A stretch of 64,000 nt of DNA from positions 1,176,338 through 1,240,337 of the forward strand of contig CABFPE010000021.1 of the NCBI GenBank assembly GCA_900660155.1, given 5' to 3'. Numbering within the stretch: the first letter of the stretch is position 1; every line of letters starts with the position of its first letter. The position numbers and the translations under genes were made by a program. This document shows positions 1 through 12,152 of this stretch, piece after piece. The notes beneath the pieces were generated by a model. The model had not been told where the DNA came from, did not search any database, and was given only the letters and a program-made list of their open reading frames with translations. The stretch is from Hofstenia miamia. Its lineage: Eukaryota; Xenacoelomorpha; Acoela; Hofsteniidae.

Positions 1-19
1 ATATATATATATATATATA
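1..19. repeat. (TA)n microsatellite at window edge
   Basis: Simple TA repeat. It supplies the TA target in which the mariner element starting at 20 sits. The repeat probably continues beyond the window. Confidence 0.95.
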
Positions 20-351
20 CAGGGTGTCTCCAACTTAGTTTGAGCATTTTAACTATCTCTAATTTTTGAACGATGCAATGGATTTCAACATAACTTCATA
101 CACACCTAATATATAATTTGGTAATTTTTGACTTTTTGGGTAAAAGAAAACTATTTGTTTCCAAAAAAAATTTATTTCATCAAAGTTAGTTAGCAATTTT
201 GTGCTGACGACGAGTAATGTTGGGAAAAAGAATGATGGCAGTGATGGGTTGGAGACACCTAGCTCGTAGCCAAGGGGATGCTAGGGATGAGTAACATCGA
301 ATAGAAAAAAAATTAGGTAAATTACCATCCCTGTAATAAATCACAAAGATG

Positions 352-561
352 TCATTTGTTTGATAAATGCGTACCATGCTCAACAAAAATCTTGTGGATA
401 ATGTCAGAGATCGCTCTGAAACTGAAGCCGGTTTGTTTTATTAGATCTCGTTTTGAAACGTGGCGATCCTCATATATTAATCTTTCAAACATTTGGCCAT
501 TGTCCTCATTGCATAGTGAGGCAGGACGACGACCAGATGGAGAAGCGTCGGCAAAGCTTGT
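352..561 (-). pseudogene. mariner transposase N-terminal remnant (helix-turn-helix part)
   Basis: The minus strand reads open for about 70 codons between stops. It contains GRRPASLCNEDNGQMF, then EDRHVSKRDLIKQTG, then FRAISDIIHKIFVEHG. This is the pattern of the second helix-turn-helix of mariner transposases, in which a GRP-like hook is followed by ..IR..I..DRR.S...I....GIS..S.. and IIHE.LG. In those proteins the domain binds the inverted ends. No DDD catalytic domain follows before the left end of the element, so the gene is a fragment. The family call rests on motif resemblance and on the flanking inverted ends. Confidence 0.6.
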
Positions 562-739
562 TCAAGACACGATTCGATGTGTGTGATATACACAACCAAT
601 AAAATACGAACACGTGTAACTGATACGATAAGAATGCTCCCGCACTAATGTCTACATTCTATTTTTTCACGGGAAATACAACAAATAACATACACAATCA
701 TACAGTCTCATAACTTTTCGATCACACAAAGTACTAGAA

Positions 740-1240
740 TGCTTGCCAGATACTTCAACCGATAAATTTGTCCAAGTTGAACACCGCATTACTTCTTTAG
801 ATCGGGTCTATCATTTGACTTGTGAGCCAGTCTTCATCTTGTTTAATAGAATGTTAAAAGAGACATTAGAAGTGCTGAATATTGCTAGTCTTGCCTTTCA
901 ATCAAGAAATTATAATATTGTGAATTGCATTTCAATAGTTGAGGATTGTAAAAAAGAATATATGTTCAATTGCAAACGTATATAACATTGATGAAATATC
1001 TGATGATCTTGAATTTCTAGCTTTGAATTACATAGACAAAAGTAAAAGACCCAGCCGAAATCGAAAAACAGGAAAAACCTCAACGAATTCATAACAGATA
1101 TAAATATTCCTTCGACTAGACCTAATTCAGATGCCTTATAGAGAATGCCAACTTATTCATATTTACTTTGAAAAAGACATTGTAAAGCAAATTAGTTTTG
1201 AAGATTTTCAAAAAGAGTGGTTGAGTAAGCCAAGAAAACT
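740..1240 (+). pseudogene. possible hAT (ZMYM1-like) transposase middle piece
   Basis: A plus-strand reading of about 80 codons (743-985) includes CEPVFILFNRMLKETLEVLN and LAFQSRNYNIVNCISIVEDC. A second open stretch (1131-1240) includes YRECQLIHIYFEKDIVK. The order LN.....FQ....(N/D)...C.S.V resembles the helical insertion of ZMYM1-like hAT transposases, which is seen more clearly at 39768-40127. The strand is opposite to the mariner remnant beside it, so this is probably a separate insertion inside the mariner element. It is broken and carries no catalytic motif I can identify. A different protein family is possible. Confidence 0.3.
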
Positions 1241-1795
1241 TTTTTTTTCAAAATTTTTTTCTTTGGGTTTGTTTTTTTTTTTTTTTTTTTTGTGTTTAAA
1301 AATTTTTAATTAATTTAAACTATGTGATCTTTTTTTTTCAATAAATTATTGTTCTAACCTCGTTCTAAATAAATTTATACAAAATATGTAGGTCAATATA
1401 TGTAGTTTATTGAAATTATGTATTATTGTATGTCTAAAAAATATAGCATTTCTGTGAGTTTAAAATTGATAAAAAAGCATCCTTTGAAAAAAAATTGGCT
1501 ACGGGCTTGAGACACACTGATATCTAGGAAGAAATGAGTGTGTTCTAGCTAAAAGATAAGAAAAGTTGAAAACAGAAAACGATTTTTCCGATTTAAAAAA
1601 AAGGAAAATGCACTTTTTCCTCAAAAGGTCATAACTGAAGTTAAAAGTGGCCGATTTCAAAAATTGGAAATGCAAATAAAATGCCATAATCTATAGTAGG
1701 TGTGTATGAAGTCATGTTGAAATCCATTGCATAGTTCAAAAATTAGAGATATTTAAAATTCTTAGACTAAGAATGAGACACTCTGTATATTTATT

Positions 1796-1914
<119 letters not shown>

Positions 1915-1916
1915 GA

Positions 1917-2717
1917 AGGGTGGTTCAAAGACTCAACTTTTGAAATATTCATGTGCTACTCTACCAAAATCTTCCATTCACAATGAAAACCCTCAAGGCA
2001 CCAAAAATTTTGGTTTTCTTGAAAAATAACTGCTAGCCTGAATTAGCATTAGCTTGGAAGACCTTTGTGCAAATAAATGGTTGTTGGGGTTCATTTGCAT
2101 CAGCTTGAAGAATTGCTTGTGCCCTCTGTTCTTTAGTACTTGGCATGATATCAATTTCTGAAAGGTACCATACATAGCGAACAATCTTTTCAGTTGTCAC
2201 TCCAGAAATTGTTGATTTTTGCATAATCCCTTAGATTCTTCAAACATACAAGTCACTTTCACAGCAAGCGGAGCAGCGATCCATGCCTTAACATAAAACT
2301 TGAAAAAATGCACACACATTAAGAAGCGCTGTTTCTTCACTGCAAGTTAGATGAAACTGACTACAGAACAACTACACTTTGAAAGTTTAGTTAACCTTAG
2401 CCATCCATGATGGTTAGTTCCAGGTTTCGAAATCTGGTTTCACGAGATAGTGGTTGTGCTTCTTTCAATGCTCTATCAATAAACTATTTTATTTTCCATT
2501 GACATCCCCAAAACCATATATTTGCATGAATGTCGTTCAAACTACAGCTATTTCAGGTTAGAAGTTGTTTTTTCAAAAAACTAAAATCTTAGGGGTCTTG
2601 AGGAACCCCAAATATAAATATTTTCAAAAATATTTCATAGAGTGTTTTTATTGTGAATGAAATGTTTTGGCAGAGTAGCTCATAAACATTTCAAAATTCG
2701 AGTTTTTGAACTACCCT
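1917..2717. mobile_element. short DNA transposon with ~75 bp inverted ends
   Basis: The left end begins AGGGTGGTTCAAAGACTC at 1917. The right end, read inverted from 2717, begins AGGGTAGTTCAAAAACTC. The match continues with gaps through TTTTGAAAT, GCTACTCT and TTCATTCACAAT. The element is about 800 bases and lies in TA-rich DNA. Inside, minus-strand open stretches (1993-2224) contain the fragment RYVWYLSEIDIMPS in a coding-like context, interrupted by stops, so it probably once encoded a protein. I cannot name that protein. The ends suggest a Tc1/mariner-like or related DNA transposon. Confidence 0.65.
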
Positions 2718-5700
2718 ATTATATACCTTATATATATATTGCATTTAATCAATACTAGTGATTAAGCTGAAGTATGCTAATTTTTCAAAATTTGTGCACA
2801 TCCCTCTGAAACGAATTATTCAACTTCATCAAAAATGCTACCCAAGCAAACATTTAGACATATTGCAGTTTCTGCATCAAAGTAGACTGTCTCCTCGCAG
2901 CATTTGTTTGACGAAATATCTATGCTTCAATGTCTAGATTGGCAACAAGACGTTATAGAAACAATCCTACCACTGCGTCGGTTTCTTAATTCGCTTACAT
3001 TAGTTATGATGAAAATAGTACTTAATGAAAGTGAGCTCTAACCTCCAAAAAATTTCAAAAAAATTTATATTGGCCAGATATAATAATTTCATTTAAATTG
3101 TCCAATGCAGCACTTTACTACTTCAGCAGTACAAAAAGGATTTCTAAGATTTTGTGAAAACTTTGACAAGGTATTTGTTCTTTCAATAAATAAGATAATA
3201 AGGTAATATACAATTTTTTTCAGTGTTTCTTACTTTCTTAGTGTAGGGATTTGTGACTCTTGTTTCAATTTTTAAATCCAAATTACATTTATACCAGTAT
3301 TTCATTAGTGGCAATTTTTATTGCAGTAAATTTTCACAAATCGAATTTCTGTGTTATATCACTTATGGATAACTAAAGAAAGTTCTCGATAGACAATCAC
3401 GTAAAGTTGATTGGACATGTAATTGGCCAATGAGGGTGAATAGTGAGTATATTGTGTTCTGTCTACTCTAGCTGCTCTGCAAAAAACCGCTGTATTATTT
3501 AGACAACTTCAATGAAATTCGACCCTGTTAACTTTTTAATGAATTCCTGATGAGAAAATACACTTTCTGATCTTCGTTGACTTGACCGAATTAAATGATT
3601 AAGTCTCAACAGCTCTGAGAGCTCTTGTAAGCCAGCTGTTGACTCAGTGATTAGAGTGCATTTGTGTCATAAAGCAGGTGAAGATGTTTTGAATATTGAA
3701 TTGTGCAACTTAATTCCATTATACGTAGAGCAGAAATTTTGTTTACAATTAATGGCATGTGAAAGAAAATAACATTTCCACTAAAAACAGGATTTCTATA
3801 TGAATAACAGCCATTCTTAACATAGAAAGTCTAAATATTTTAAGACAATCTGCTAAGCGCTGATTTTGCTAAAATACAACATTTGGAAGAGAAAGAGTAC
3901 ATTTCTTCATTCAAAAAGCAATGCAAAGTGAATGGCAGTACATATCTATTATTTTTGTAGGGTCCCCTCAACATTTTATGTTTGTAATAAGCTAACACTC
4001 ATTCCCATTACTGTACTCTTATGGTGAGAAATTTAAGTAGAAAACAGCATTCCAAAAATATGATGGCGATTCGATTGTGCGTTCCAATGTATTATAATCG
4101 AATAACTGGACCGGATTTCTTTTCCTCTTAACCGGTTTGAACCAGATGCTTAAAAATGCCTAGTTACCTACGTCCGTCGAAGTATTAGAGTCCGTAATTT
4201 AAGATATATCAGCAAAAGATTCAAAACTTCTACAAACATTTGATATTCGTATTTAATCACAAACATTAAAAAATATAGCTTTACTGAATATGACCATTGT
4301 GAAGATAGTGATTAAGTTGTAAAATATTATAATTTTATGTATATTAATACATATTAAAACATACATAGAAACTCCTCAGTGTCTACAAATGCTTTGTAGT
4401 GAAATAATTAACTGTTTTGTTGAAAAATTTGTTGTTGGGTTTTGTGGGGCAGATTTTTATTCCTGTGGTATCGTGTAAGACTTGCAGTGTTGAATTGCAG
4501 CAATTTCCTTTGATGTGGTGGTTTGTGGGTCGAAAAAATGCCATCTACGGCAAGATTGGTCCTCACTCTTTCATAATTGTCTAAAATTGCTATAGCTGGC
4601 ATTCTTTCTACCATCACCTTGTTCGTTTGTGTGAAGAAACGACACAGAATTTTCAGCCGCTCATTCTTTATGACACCATTTGACTTGCAGTCTTAGTCTT
4701 ATCCAATTAATTTCCTGTTTCTAAGCCAGTTCTGCATATTCAAACTCTCGTTTATAAGTGTGTCTTAACTTGTCATGTTTGAAATTATAGTCATTAAGTG
4801 GTAATCCTCACACGTTTTAAATACATGCTTAGTTATAGTCATATCGACTATTGATCTAATTAAAATTACCTATTAATATAAATAGACCCAAAATATATTG
4901 CCAAGTTTGAGCATGGATATGCATATAAACTTTATATAAAATTTGTCTGAAAAACGTTTTCTATAAGTATATACTCCATCAGAATTGCCTAGATCCGCCA
5001 CTGTGTGTATAGTATAGGATGACTTGAAAGGCTAAACAGGGCATTATTTAATATCAGTAAGAAAAAGCTAATGACTTTTTGTGATATAATATTCTTGGAA
5101 ATTGGAAAGAAAACATTGCAAAAATAGGAATAATGGAAATATCTGCCCAGCATACTGAAAATTAATCAGCAAAATGTCCGTTTGAAACCCTTTTGTTTTT
5201 CACTGTTTTTCAGATTTCTTTCCACAGTTTCTTTCACATTCAGTAGAACCAGTTGAATTTCATTTTCGATTGAGAACTAATGCATAGTTATTACCAAGAA
5301 AGTAAAGATCCAACACACACCCTTTTGAATTTGTTGTAAAAAAATCTTCCATATATATCATTTTGTTTTTGTAGAAATTGGCAAACATGAAACAATAAAT
5401 TTTCTTAAAAATTCCATAATAACGAAGTTTCTCACCATGCGTTAGTATTAATGGTTTCATTTTATCAATTTTGATCTTCATTGCATTTGCAAAGAATATA
5501 ATCATTTGTCTACTTATTTAATATTTTTCAAGAATTCAAAGCTGCGTTATTTGACATTTAATTTATTTCCTATATTGATTATAAATATAAAAAATTAGTT
5601 AATTGGAATTTCTTTGACATTCTGCAAAAATTTTCCGCAATTTTAAATGGGAAATACGAAATTATAGATTTTCAAGAAGTTTACTATTTAATTAATCAGT

Positions 5701-5840
5701 CATAAAATATCTGAAACATTGCCTTTTGTATTTCAAACGTTCTGTCAAGATCTTAAAGTTTGTGTAAAAATGTCATATTCTACATGTGAATTCATTGATA
5801 AATTCTATAGTGTTTGCACACTTGCTTTAAAAATATTAAT
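2718..5840. other. AT-rich DNA, nothing recognised
   Basis: Only short chance-like ORFs are seen (for example 69 codons on the minus strand at 4408-4617 and 81 codons at 5260-5505). No conserved motif, RNA gene or clear repeat pair is visible by eye. Confidence 0.5.
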
Positions 5841-5844
5841 TTAG

Positions 5845-6112
5845 CCGGGTCGAGTCAAAAAACCTTGTCGGTGAGTCGGGCAAAGACTCAAGATTCTGGA
5901 TATACATTAATTGAAATTGAACGCATACATTTTAGTTTAAATGATCAGATCTTACGTTATCCTTTCTATAATTGGATTTGCTATAATTATTTTAAATATG
6001 ATAAAAGTAATAAAGAAAGAGATCTTTTTATTTTTACAATCCGAATCTGGTCGGATATGGAATTGTTTGGGCCGGGTCTGGTAGAGTCAAGAAAAGTCTA
6101 CTAGTTTCCAGG
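5845..6112. repeat. dispersed GGGTC-type repeat, copy 1
   Basis: This stretch parallels 9308-9577. Both hold CCGGGTCGAGTC-like starts, the block CAAGATTCTGGATATACATT (CAAGATTCAGGATGTACGTT in the other copy), a middle block around AGATCTTACGTTA and TTATAATTATTT, a second GGGTC(T/G)GG block and a closing GTTT(C/A)CAGGCTTG-like end. About 270 bases. Non-coding, and probably a non-autonomous transposon. Confidence 0.6.
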
Positions 6113-7715
6113 CTTGATGCCCAACCAACGAAATATGCAATGGGCCTTCTTATTAAATACTAATGTATTCATGTTTTTTGTGAAAACCCACAAATCCCAA
6201 CTGTTCACTACAGATCATTATCGCATTCGAACACTTCTTTCATCAATCCAATAGAACTTTGTACATGGGTTCCGCACACAGAGTCTATCAATTAGACAGG
6301 ACCATAATACACGGATTCAGGGTTAGGAGGGGTTGAACCCCCTGGAAGGTCAGGCAACCTCTCCTAGACAACAAAGCTATAAGAAAAATCAGAATGTGAA
6401 AATGAAATTTGTTAATTCAATTGTTGAAACATTGCTCCTAATAATGCAATTCTAAAGTTTATTTTGTCTATATTTTCAAAAAATTCGCCCCGCCTTTGGT
6501 CACTTACTTGATCACTATACTAGATGACCTCACAAATCAGAAAATCCGCGTAAGCCCATGGATGCAGCAAAAATAAAATGGTGTACAGACTTAGTAAAAT
6601 TTTATTTTATTTTATAAAGAAAGTCGAAATTCTCATCAACATCAACCCCTCTTAAGTGCGCATCGACCCCCTTAGGTTATTATGCTGGCTACGGGCCTGC
6701 ACGAATTGGAACAAATAATTATAATGAACACATTAAACTATCTAGAAGAATTTTTATAGTTATAATAATATATAAGTATGATAATCTTTTTTATAATTAT
6801 ATGAACGAAATACTTAATGGGACTGGCAATTGGATCATATTCAATGGGAATAGATCTAGAAAAAATGAACCCAGCAGAATCCTATGCAGTACACTCTAAA
6901 TTTTACATTCCTTTTGAATGAAAATGCTACAAAATTTTTCTTCCACATAAATTTTCTCAAAAACTTAGCTGTTTGATTTGCTGTTATTGTGGAAAACTCA
7001 TTGTTATACTCATCTACTGCTATTTGTTTAGGTACCTAAAGTTCTTGTGATTCAGGTAGGATCCTCTGAAATCAAGTGGTATTTCTCAGGGCAAAACACA
7101 GCTCATTCCTGGTTCGCCCGAAACGCAAATGATGGCGGTGGTTGTTAATCAGAAGCTGGGGCTAATTTACGTTAACCCTTAACCCTATTTTTACCGGAGT
7201 TCCTTTAAGGTAACAGAAAATTTTTTTCACATGTTTGAACAATTTTATTCAAGCCTGTTAAAAATGTTGAAGCTGATTTTTTTTCAATGAAAAATCTTAT
7301 TATAAAAGCATTCAAGTTGTTTCCATATTTAGAATTCAGATAATGAGTCGGTCTAATGTCCATGGGAACAACAACTGCCGTAAAATATTTTGTTTTTTGA
7401 AGACAAATTGGGTGAATGACGTACAAACACGAATTTTAAGAGGAAAAAGAACGAGAAGATAGTTTTCTATCTTGTGGTAGTTTCAGATTTTAAATATTTT
7501 CATTTTTTAGGGAGTTACAAGCCCTTAAAACCCATTACAGATTATGAAAACCTCCTCTTAGAATTGGGGTCAACCAAGTAAAACAGTATATTTCCATTGT
7601 TCTATAAATGAAACCATATTTTATGGTTTTGAAGCAATTTTGAAATTTCTTAATTAAAAAATTTCATTTTTACTTTTTCAATTTTTAAAATGCACCAGAT
7701 TGGGGTAGGGCTGCA
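6113..7715. other. no gene; possible transposon-derived patches
   Basis: The patches 6310-6370 (ggttgaaccccctgg) and 6640-6700 (cccctcttaag...ctggctacgggcctgc) are richer in GC than their surroundings and look like transposon ends. No matching partner could be fixed. The remainder is featureless AT-rich DNA. Confidence 0.35.
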
Positions 7716-7870
7716 GATTTGCTTGGGTTGTGTCTGGGTCCAAATGCTTGATTAAGTAGGCACGAGGTTGGATTCGGGTTTGGCCTTAAGCCAATTAGAT
7801 TCGGATGTGGTCTAGGTTCGGATTATAGAATCCGGTTTCAACATTGGTATGGAGTAGAGACACCCATCCC
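7716..7870. repeat. degenerate GGGTT/GGGTC-type repeat
   Basis: Repeated short words such as TTGGGTTGTGTCTGGGTCC, GGATTCGGGTTTGG and TAGGTTCGGATT resemble the blocks of the copies at 5845 and 9308, but full alignment fails by eye. Confidence 0.35.
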
Positions 7871-8112
7871 AACAACCAATCTGAACTTAGCGTGTTTCTG
7901 GTGAAAGACGTTATCACCTGTCGATGACGTGCAGTCCACGCGAAGAAAAATCATGCTCTGATTGCATGGTTGAGCACAACTTGGAATCCTAAAGTTTCCT
8001 CCTGCTATTTTCACTATAGAAGTTTCATTTATATTCATAATAATCATGGAGTATTGAATTATTGTTTGATTTGTAATGATTTTATTATACATAATGCTTA
8101 AATAACAGCAAT

Positions 8113-8114
<2 letters not shown>

Positions 8115-8149
<35 letters not shown>
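8115..8149. repeat. (TA)n microsatellite
   Basis: About 35 bases of TA repeat. Confidence 0.95.
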
Positions 8150-8153
<4 letters not shown>

Positions 8154-9307
8154 TAATTTAAGGTAAATATGTATTGTATTAAAATATTTCGAAAAAATGT
8201 CTTCAACCTCATTTGAACAATGAATATCTCAACCCGACTCGCTCCACTCCTTTTGGAAATTATTGCTTAGATTTAGACTACCGATAATGTTAATTAAGAA
8301 TGATTCAGCGTACATAATTAAAATTGCCGAATGGTTGAAAGTGTGAAACAAACGATTGGTTAGGTGTTAAAATTACTCGAAAACATAGAGCTTATGTAAT
8401 TAGCAACCAAATATGGGCTAATTAACTATACAAATGCAGTGATAAAAGAACCAAAAAATATATTACTCGTGCAAATCTCAATACCCAATTGAAGAAAATT
8501 TTACACATTCCTGAACATTTATTATTAACACTTAATGATGAATTACGAATTTCAAAAAATTATCATATTTAGCCATAGCACAACACCGGTAAAAAAATTA
8601 ACTTTGAGACTGTATAAAATGATTTTAATATTTCATTGAATCATTTTGCAGACATTTATATTTAATTGCGTATTTAACTATAAATGCAATATGTTTCTTT
8701 GTCTGCTATTAAATTCAAAACGCAAGATGTAATTCAAATGTGTTATTTGAGAAAATTAGAACTCAAAGCATTAAAATATTTATAATTACTGAAAGACTCA
8801 TAAGTACATTTAGACAAACATAAATTGCCATTTTAGTAAATATTATTATGTAAAAGAACAAATTGCTTATTTAAGAACAATAAGCATATCTGCAACCTTA
8901 GAGTCTCATTTTGGACCACTACCCTTAGACAGTTGCAAGCTCTAACTGATTCTCAAATTATGCACAGATCCAATTCAGTGGAATGCTAATATTCTTTAAT
9001 TGTGCAATGAAATATACAATTATTTTTGTTTAACTTTTATCAACATCAAACGACATTAGCATTAAACATAGGCATATGGGCTACACATTTCTTCCTTAAA
9101 ACGGAATGCCATAAAGATAATACAAGCTGAAAATTTGGGTGATATTTGTATCACGTCACCGTGTAAACGAAGTTAATAAAATTCCATTGTGTTTTATGAA
9201 TGCACAATGTACATGCACATGTACGTAAATTCCTGTGTTACCTACTTAGTTAAGATACAGATAGCACATATATATTGAAGAGAAAAACAAAACAATATTT
9301 TTGTAGC
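8150..9307. other. AT-rich DNA, nothing recognised
   Basis: No ORF of note and no repeat pair seen. Confidence 0.5.
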
Positions 9308-9577
9308 AGGTTTGGAAACGGGTGGACGCTTGGGTTGGGTTAACAAACTTTTCGGCGGGTTGCGCCAAAACCCAAGATTCAGGATGTACGTTCATTGACA
9401 CTTAACGTATATATTTTACCCTAGAGTTCAGATCCTATGTTAACCTCATTTAATTAGATTTGTTATAATTATATTAAATGTGGCAATATGATACAAAATA
9501 TGACCTTTTTTTCGGGTCGGGTCTGAGATTGTTTAGGTCGGTAGAGTTAATGAAAGTTTACCCGTCTCCATGCTTGC
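9308..9577. repeat. dispersed GGGTC-type repeat, copy 2, with weak inverted ends
   Basis: Homologous to 5845-6112. The start CAGGTTTGGAAACGGGTGGAC and the inverted end CAAGCATGGAGACGGGTAAAC resemble each other, so the family may be a small transposon with imperfect inverted ends. It contains TTCGGGTCGGGTCTGAG near the right end. Confidence 0.6.
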
Positions 9578-9685
9578 TTGTAGTTATAGTGAGATACGAA
9601 TCCTTCTCGTGCATTATATGTTAAATTAAAGTTTTGAAAAAACCGCATAGATTATTCTTAAGCCTAATATTATATTATGTCTGTT

Positions 9686-10713
9686 CAGTGGCGTGCGGTG
9701 TAAACTTTACTTAGGGAAGCAGATGTTTCTTGAAAATAAAATTTCGTATTCTTTTGTTTATATTTCATGTGAGCATATTTCAAAGAGAATGACCCAGTAA
9801 AATATTATTAACTTTCAGATAACAATGTTAATTTTTAAGAAAAACCAATAAGAAAATTATTTATGTTTATGCAAACACTAGAATGGCACTTTTCAAAGAA
9901 TAAAATTGGTTATCAAAATTCTTTTTTGGGCATACTTCCATAACGTTGCCTAAAACTCACATGTATCATTGCTGTAGATGAAGAACCTCTTGGGCGATCG
10001 CAGATTCTCTGCCTATTTTTAGTTGTTATTATTAAAATACCAAACTATTAGGCATGCAGAAGTGCTTAACATCTTACAAACTTTGTTAAAATGGTTACTG
10101 TACTGAACAATGTTCCAAGTATTACGTAACAAGTAACCCAATAAATATGTATATTTGATACATACTTTTAATTTTTGACAAACATCAAAGATATACATGC
10201 ATTTGTAGCATACAGTTTTTCAATCAATAATTATGATTTAAATCAGTCTAGGTTCTATAGATCAGACCCCTGATAAACTGTTATCACTACAGCACTGAGG
10301 CTGAGGCACGTTTAATTAAAAATACAAAATCAAACACCACTTAAAAAACAACTTTACTTAAAAATCAGTTGCAAACGCCTATCCTTTAAACAAAATTGTT
10401 TAATAACAGCATCATAAAATGTGTCTGCAGCTTTCAATTGTAAAATTATGCTTTTCTCAATTGAAATAAGAACCAAATCAGAGAGGCGTTCATGCCCAAT
10501 TGAATTTCTCTGACAAGATTTAATTCTTTTTAAAGCTGAAAAATTTCTTTCTGCGGTTGCGCTTGACACAGGAATAGTTAACATAAATTTTAACAAACGA
10601 AATAAGTTTGGAAACGCCTCATGCAATACCTCCTTAAGTAAATTGTAAATTTGAAGTGGAGATTTGTTTTTTAGATCTACAGATGAATACATTACAATGA
10701 GTTCATTTTTCAA
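9686..10713 (-). mobile_element. hAT transposon, 3' part
   Basis: The minus-strand transposase end (10354-10713) is followed downstream by about 650 bases of AT-rich sequence reaching CAGTGGCGTGCGGTG at 9686-9700. That word is typical of hAT termini, which begin CAG.G. A matching 5' end was not found to the right, so the copy is 5'-truncated or too decayed to see. Confidence 0.5.
10354..10713 (-). pseudogene. hAT transposase C-terminal dimerisation domain (ZMYM1-like)
   Basis: This 119-codon open frame encodes the hAT C-terminal dimerisation region. It reads FPNLFRLLKFMLT, then IPVSSATAERNFSALKRIK, then RNSIGHERLSDLVLISIEKS near residues 35-85. In active hAT enzymes this helical domain closes the RNase-H-like fold and drives oligomerisation. 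Only the last fifth of a transposase is present. The upstream catalytic region is missing or too decayed to read, so this is a remnant and not a working gene. The wording SSATAERNFSALKRIK is closest to the ZMYM1-like hAT proteins common in invertebrates. It probably belongs to the same broad family as 38642-40127. Confidence 0.88.
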
Positions 10714-11150
10714 TTTTCACGAAGAACTGTCAACAGTAATCTCTTAGCCCTTGATGCGATACATCTTTCTCGAAATGGAATAAAGCAAATGACTCATATC
10801 TTAAGGAATCATCTCAGTCCACGCCAAATCACTATCTCATTATTCCGTGCTCCTGATATCTCCTATGCAAAAGTCACAAGTTCCTCAACGCGTCGATGTC
10901 TCCTTCCGACCCCCATCCCTCTATCCTCAAAATGCCTAAGTCAATCAAACTGGTAAATTTATTTATTTATTATTTAGTTATATATTTGCTTTTCGAAATT
11001 TAACTATATATTATATGAATGCTCACATCCAAATACAACACAGAAAGCACTCACATCTCGATTACTACATGTGTACTACCAAATTCAGTACATTGATTTA
11101 TAAATAACTTATTGGGTATTTTTTCTTTTAAAATTATTCCTTTCCGGTGA
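10714..11150. other. no gene recognised
   Basis: Contains a C-rich patch at 10880-10925. No coding or repeat call could be supported. Confidence 0.4.
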
Positions 11151-11539
11151 CATAGAAAAAAATCCATGTCCTATCCTAAGTGAAACAGAAACTGAACTCA
11201 AATTAAAAAACTATTCTGATAACGCAAAAAATTATAGACCCATTTGTATTACACATCCTTTTTGCAAACTCTTGCAAAAACTGTTGTATGTAGTAAACGC
11301 ATTCCTAAAATCTGAAAATATCCTATCGAATAAGCAATTTGGTTTTCGTGCTGGGCATAGCACCCAGGAAGCAATTTTATCCATCACGCAACAATAAATT
11401 AAGTCTAATATATTTCATAATAACTGCAGTTGTGTAGCATTACTAGATTAAAGTAAGGCATTCAATTCAATGAGTTTCGATATCTTGCAAGACAAGCTAA
11501 TAAATAATAATTTTGGTGTTAGCTCAATTAAGTTGAATC

Positions 11540-12028
11540 ATGAACTTCTTAAAAAATAGACATCAGCGTGTAATATTAAGCAGTAAACAATCAAGCTATG
11601 TTACGACTGATCGTGGGTTGCCCCAAGGAATTGTACTTGGCCTTATTTTATTTGAAATTTTTGTAAATGATATAATAAAACATGTTAAACACAGCGACAT
11701 TTACCAATATGCCGACTACACATGCCTAATAAGTACCGCAAAAAATGCTTTTGATGCTACAAAAAACCTCCAAACAGATATAGAAAAATTAAGCAATTAT
11801 TTTACAAGTAATCAACTGACACTAATTATTGAAAAAACTCAATTTATAATTTTTTCACCGAAAGCACAAAGAAATCTAATAAGTGATATAAAACTAAAGA
11901 TAAATAATGAGTCAATAAAGCAAAGTGAATCAGTCAGATATTTTGATTTAGGAGTGGAGATAGATTATGAATTAGCATTCGAAAAATTTATACTGAATAA
12001 GATTCAAAAAAATAACTGCAGACATTAG
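11540..12028 (+). pseudogene. LINE reverse transcriptase fragment (palm, motifs B and C)
   Basis: 162 codons. DRGLPQGIVLGLILFEIFVN matches motif B, which contacts the template and primer. QYADYTCLIS stands where the catalytic YADD box of motif C belongs, so the second aspartate is tyrosine here. KTQFIIFSPKA and VRYFDLGVEID match the motif D and thumb-side blocks (usually K...KYLG..ID). Family knowledge says both aspartates hold the magnesium ions, so this copy could not copy RNA. The frame continues an upstream block of the same gene (about 11220-11535) in another frame, and that block itself holds stops. Confidence 0.85.
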
Positions 12029-12152
12029 ATATCTTTATCACTTATGCAATGTAATATCAAGCAATTATCATAAACAACTAATACATGCTTTTTGTTTGTT
12101 TCATTTTAAATACTGTTCTTTTCTTTAAACTAACCTAAATTCAAAACATCGT

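Larger units (their letters stand above)
20..1785. mobile_element. Tc1/mariner-type transposon with ~100 bp inverted ends, degenerate
   Basis: The left end starts CAGGGTGTCTCC at 20 and the right end closes GAGACACTCTG at 1785. Read inverted, the two ends match for about 100 bases (20-128 against 1678-1785), including the shared stretch ATCTCTAATTTTTGAAC. A TA dinucleotide flanks each side (18-19 and 1786-1787), the target duplication expected for this superfamily. The interior holds a transposase N-terminal remnant on the minus strand (352-561), an unrelated plus-strand hAT-like coding piece (about 740-1240) and a T22-like run near 1270-1290. The element is therefore broken and has probably received another insertion. 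Confidence 0.85.

Noticed and set aside
10060-10350. Link between the 10.3 kb and 39.8 kb hAT fragments as one gene
   Set aside because: They lie on opposite strands nearly 30 kb apart and cover different protein regions. They are separate insertions.
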